DNA of 64,000 bases from Sneathiella aquimaris (lineage in GTDB: Bacteria > Pseudomonadota > Alphaproteobacteria > Sneathiellales > Sneathiellaceae), in assembly GCF_026409565.1 (NCBI RefSeq), contig NZ_CP112881.1:434001-498000 (forward strand). The letters are read 5' to 3'. How positions within the stretch are numbered: position 1 is the first letter of the stretch; the number at the start of each line of letters is the position of its first letter. The notes under the pieces are model-generated. The model saw only the letters and a list, made by a program, of their open reading frames with translations, was not told the DNA's origin and did no database searches. Below are positions 63,001-64,000 of this stretch, piece after piece. The position numbers and the translations under genes were made by a program.

Positions 63001-64000
63001 TTGCCGAATCTGCTCATCGGGATTTCAAAACGCAAATCCAGTTGAAAATGGCCGAACTGAGCGCCGACAAGGAAAATCCGGTGCGGGAAAGCGATTTGCA
63101 GATCACAGCGGAAAACAGGCTGTATGAAGACGCGCTTAAAGATATTCTGGCGCTCCGTGCGAAGTTTGAAAAAGCGACGGGCGTTGCAAAAGAAGCCTTG
63201 CGCCAGCAACTGCGTAATGCCCAGTCAAAGGCGCTGTATTTTGCTCAGGAAGCCTATCATACCCAAGGGGCGATTGAACATGTGGTGATGTCAATTCAGG
63301 CGGCAAAACGCAAAATTACGGTTGAAAGCCTGACATCGGACACTCCTCCTAAGTTGAAAATTGAATTAACACCGGATCAAGGTCGGCAATCGTATGTGGA
63401 ACAGATCGCCAATATGATGAAGGAGATTTTGCACGAGGGGGATGCTGCCAAGCTCGCTTCCAAAGGGGCAAAATACTTTATTCGGGCACTGGACGCGGCT
63501 CAAATCGCGGGAATAAAACTGGCGGAGTATCGGGCATTAATCGAGCAGGTTGTGGCGTTGGATGCAAACCGGGCTGATCTTGCAAAAGTGCGGGAGATTT
63601 TGGCCGAAAAGGATCTTAAAACCGCAGAGGAGGCCAAAGGTGTTGAATTGACGGCTGCCGAGCGTACGGCAATCGAAAATGCCGCCGCCCAAAAATTCCT
63701 TCAGGATATTCAGCTTTTGTCCAACGAATTGACGGGCAAGCTATATGATGGCCAGACATTACGAGTGGTTGAAAAAGAAGGTCTGGGACGGCTTGCCATT
63801 AAAACCGAAGCAATGAACACGCGGGATATAATTGAAAATATTGACCGACCTACCCAAACATTGATGGAGCGCTTTAAAGGAAACTGGAATAAAGCAAGAA
63901 AAGCCTATCAAACGGGCGAATTGTCAGCTGTCGAGATGCGCCTTCTGGTCAATCTTCGGCGCCGGATTGTCGATAGTCTTGCGGCAGAAATCATCAAGGA
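54099..64000 (+). CDS. Giant exported multidomain protein, open at window end (more than 3,300 codons)
   Basis: ATG 54099 has GGAGGGGGG upstream; I read the frame to base 64000 and found no stop. Signal peptide: residues 1-33, ending VRA. Residues 34-170 are Gln/Gly/Ser/Thr-rich; about 170-375 is a Thr/Pro/Glu-rich low-complexity stalk. About 375-1010 is Lys/Glu/Arg-rich coiled coil, interrupted by a CRSANC pair at 585-590. About 1204-1225 is a Gly/Ala segment (AGSAIGGAVSGAIG). TPR-like helical repeats lie at about 1755-1970. About 2568-2745 has hydrophobic helices (GGIAGKFGRAVTMEMLALGG, FLGEAGLLTAMNGLLEGN). A nucleotidyltransferase-like module spans about 2799-2905, with GS at 2856-2857 and DYD at 2863-2865; its first 50 residues recur from about 3253. 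The layout recalls large secreted toxins or surface proteins. Function unknown; the C-terminus is outside the window. Confidence 0.85.
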   Translation, partial: MGDRRSGPAKRVARYLLISLSSVLVLAVGAVRAQQTPSYYQNSTPSYSTGETPTTGGGYATQAGQAQQAGQAKQATQAQGYKSPYSNVPTTSGGTSTTTGPSILLQSPNTLPGTTGSSGDTGTTVDYYSSKGTSGTYVIPKNLVPPKPHPNAVLQGEIVIQSDTDPELNETITVQGRPNTTTSPSPTETTAGTSSSAPATLTAPKQSLPLGAVTQSPSRLNGGNAPTVLKETVPSVTETAPKTTTSSTPEITTGGAPTIKTETETSPNTPGLTTGSGTQTRTETKTASPVPSSTEGTPETVVTTQPTTLEKSTTGMSAPAKTESGGDTAISSSPTPETKALTSTEKPSDAPAIVNQPAVTPETVETTNNASSYDQAAKKAEEEALRKARREEAGNARLGSKERAQALLNQSPSHMNSDQHGQQSMVSDTPRAPINFGEINALSASIGQFIRQGIAMASLPSNVAPEEDEPVCAAPEIADELQEQLDKEKKELKEALRKAREELEKKKKKLADDKKADEEIKNRKKLKDAQKKLNDRFKELSEDRQKLSEERDALDDKKEKSQEKYDDARRKESEARKGPPADPNCRSANCRKHRTAQADARKALNEVQKGEQDFQRKVRDFERTEREYQKDANAFEDALDRGYGQSKDQWKERMLKKQDQALRDQRREMEKRIKQLETKAKGNSAAARQDKNKLKQMERQADDVRKQRKAAQDYIDRYADSENGDFDKIMKARGIVEQADKFIRDLSSLKNGVEYQDSYGRGLNSGEARELDRLKQDRNKITGHLENEKNGPSYKARDLREKMEKDGVPTMQETLSSFGGMLDTDARDKKLAALEQGINDLKAAEDRVQNFKGQPNADAHKQAVEADKKAQAQLKDLTEQREKFRSSLPTRYPDQSAELNKAKKELGELENAPNSSWRDRQNLKEKVEKLERAQERHKREFAIHNRQVDEKFGDKVRAAETTAELSGYRALGAKGQQIVSDYNRGLPDVFGADGKVDPLKVGRVAAQIDKQLNDLGQLNGELGRLNQVRSNLVPGEDGAPSLAAQAGMSQKAIDARLKDIDTRIQKAGGYRDQVRAGLTKQGFVSDIQPTGQCQINSVNSAMGAAYVKGTRAAAANQKNNKGKKVASASGAPQGTASPAANAVAKNISNVQQAKQAQQYKMPGSGGGQCVGSGAPKVSCSDSQAKDRGRQMAGRINQASTQLARAAGSAIGGAVSGAIGLTGENMRGLAIGASPAPVLLADNQGRLHQLEQAAVALDAQVALFTKLKKGTPETSIAHQVFAQQHLVFKTAKDALLPEIAALKGQTKTPPAAAQTAAVQQFEQAIDDIDGHIAAVETMMASVQGSGIPGLLGALDGQRNSLFAGRDALQKKMDALKSAAKQPEGFVPASTTINTPQAPSKDPIIEQDKIKEIVKVLDKTIQGVSQIETGFKEGGQPIVAQVFTNQRAALQAVRDTYLAKIKRPPSAPAGVRAQVASLRPQGQQALTPVPSPEKIELERTRQLIDWINTGLMPAFEKTDKMAQKVLPRILVGLIKQLGATAADEVIDETADFMEDNGLKPTGALFIDALMKRAAAVTAFSKTEEQILVADLARAHFLKQALLDKDNKLGESEKDILMQSSNELRNSLNQRLEGQLKGLDNKPDEMLQKLAALAEIASLPGQSAKSLKPLLDQITRQLARLEKGEKILDHSGSQTAVQRLKQSLTALQKSLPANAEFQSRNLQLSNLLERVNGQLARIYDHQKTNGESLAGLNGAKSRLDQSHQAMRGGNFKKALDLINQTASDNPSVKLARSVALIDTVNNLERVYPLLPQSQRDQLGPLKDLTAKRDTAIATVLEISTNPKLVSTLLLGNAERLARAGKFAEAKQAIETALVKNPGDEALIGSRFKIELLSFGDKIDEKMLADLIAKLPQEARLSGSLIALNDLISSGGFEKTAGLLIKQLREMKDIPKDVKDRFDLQVEYADISLQSSKLGLGADEQALKKQLLAFKTKLATVGDLDTVYRKALEKAANGLIEQINQGQSWAQKLAQKEISLSDLMDIVRRSIAAGRYDIAGPALQAQMKKLIKEAGPKDIQIGLQQATRLLDSIRLRMNGEGVSAEQRKILGAFLKDQGAIVSQTLNGYLQERIQSAGKSARNAVQNKKPDRSSAAYRFEIRQLAGLKIRLDLLQVPEKDRVRKMNELRMAANKAIQEYDAQIRSDFSDRGLLLRDKDYDKARLAGAIAELNQLRAVRDGMDDYWFDNAGQYSAPDTRGELWYGRFLAKTHREAAMKAVQRELAGVYAYGRSATEIWDTRKNYSMTAGRGLREKTIANHKNDPRDREYEANPEKYKDFWLEMALDDAKLAYKDSRRAELINEDPTRSTPEKAKLYDFFVTAEAKYLRALVGSSNPLLEMFEKLAQTGRLMTGAAKDLEARVAINDKNQLLNEYQSALLDEDPQRLFRALVPLRDASLAGEINAFVNYLHGDWTSAGPARAYNLLVGMDATQEALEQITAESQKVQIALIRAGANLPGQLSDADRTILTRHGFLTDGKYTIPEQIKLDPTKVGTEFVNLTKKGPLATVDRFLNAKQGAELFATVALPGGIAGKFGRAVTMEMLALGGVRTLGGKALAYGTGLAVEAGAFTALNRGARIGLDPTLALQDQFWSRETIVKEYAHNLLIIGALKGFGKTAQELGKRARGLGSTAAAGKSYARALENVAFLGEAGLLTAMNGLLEGNQISQDDYLGNLLTIVLLKGTNKVLEGGEKSASTRLQEARINKILSYMGKGPVPGTGPTTRVSQLREAQIRELNYQNWLQNVDKPARILLETYGGNWDAARKAFQKGELSAANMRKLTLLRKDIVDSLANEIVRELGGEVQAFGSENLTSDYDISFVGPKAQLAVIIFNARFASRWGKAAQLGGRETGVVLDTNAYTETIQSLIEQGRGDSVFQDAFAHMANRKYLSDANWAKHRALVLEKTPEALRADVQKVLDFAESAHRDFKTQIQLKMAELSADKENPVRESDLQITAENRLYEDALKDILALRAKFEKATGVAKEALRQQLRNAQSKALYFAQEAYHTQGAIEHVVMSIQAAKRKITVESLTSDTPPKLKIELTPDQGRQSYVEQIANMMKEILHEGDAAKLASKGAKYFIRALDAAQIAGIKLAEYRALIEQVVALDANRADLAKVREILAEKDLKTAEEAKGVELTAAERTAIENAAAQKFLQDIQLLSNELTGKLYDGQTLRVVEKEGLGRLAIKTEAMNTRDIIENIDRPTQTLMERFKGNWNKARKAYQTGELSAVEMRLLVNLRRRIVDSLAAEIIK
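62493..62820 (+). repeat. First copy of the nucleotidyltransferase-like module in the giant protein
   Basis: Encodes residues about 2799-2907: a helical lead-in (GNWDAARKAFQKGELSA, then RKDIVDSLANEIVRE), the strand VQAFGSENLTSDYDISFVG and a later VVLDTNAY. The GS-x5-DxD pattern followed by a third Asp about 39 residues on is the layout of polymerase-beta-type nucleotidyltransferases, with a shorter than usual gap between GS and DxD. Confidence 0.55.
63855..64000 (+). repeat. Second copy of the module, cut by window end
   Basis: Encodes GNWNKARKAYQTGELSA and RRRIVDSLAAEIIKE, matching the lead-in of the first copy at a distance of 1,362 bases (454 residues). The expected GS and DxD part would lie beyond base 64000. 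Confidence 0.7.

Overview
The window looks like chromosomal DNA of a marine-type, denitrifying alphaproteobacterium, possibly from the Sneathiella/Kiloniella/Rhodospirillales surroundings. The evidence is a nosDFYL-nosX cluster behind the 3' end of nosZ, an nnrS gene with a Crp/Fnr-type regulator, three binding-protein-dependent importers (two TRAP, one ABC), a VPLPA-CTERM surface protein and GC content that looks moderate by eye. The genus is a guess; no rRNA, tRNA, CRISPR array or insertion sequence was seen.

Region by region. (1) 1-7004: end of nosZ, then nosD, nosF, nosY, nosL and a Tat-exported ApbE/NosX in one tight operon; an inverted DNR/NnrR-like regulator; nnrS. This is N2O reductase maturation and NO response. 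(2) 7236-10986: a TRAP transporter of the 2-oxoacid (TakP-like) group whose small permease carries an unusual N-terminal TM2 domain and coiled coil. (3) 11155-14459: katG and divergent oxyR. (4) 14542-16035: a membrane class III adenylate cyclase. (5) 16261-26169: a nine-gene operon with a spermidine/putrescine-type ABC importer, class III aminotransferase, beta-keto acid cleavage enzyme, GNAT, acetylpolyamine amidohydrolase-like deacetylase and FAD oxidoreductase, with a divergent LysR regulator. (6) 26696-29791: RhlE-like helicase, cold shock protein and an MFS transporter. (7) 30077-34376: chemoreceptor, then a MetOD1-type sensor protein next to a PAS histidine kinase.

(8) 34585-42856, minus strand: an eight-gene envelope operon that I regard as the most novel item. 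It encodes a secreted low-complexity protein, a lipoprotein, a membrane-anchored protein with a PEGA-like tail, a PEGA/FGE-like protein, a 49-residue membrane protein missed by length cut-offs, an ExbB/TolQ/MotA-type proton channel, and two ExbD/MotB-like single-pass proteins whose periplasmic parts are von Willebrand A domains. It resembles a proton-driven stator coupled to VWA domains. (9) 43288-44741: a VPLPA-CTERM protein and an XRE-cupin regulator. (10) 44844-52106: a catabolic operon (FAD oxidoreductase, TRAP transporter, M81 metallopeptidase, alpha/beta hydrolase, ornithine cyclodeaminase family), preceded by two identical 16-bp palindromes spaced exactly 21 bp apart.

(11) 52418-64000: a promoter, a small exported protein, a CsgG/HfaB-family channel and a giant exported protein still open at the window end after more than 3,300 codons. 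The giant has a signal peptide, Thr/Pro-rich stretch, long coiled coils, TPR-like repeats, hydrophobic segments and a nucleotidyltransferase-like module that starts again 454 residues later. Regions 8 and 11 are both built entirely of exported or membrane proteins and may work together; that link is inference.
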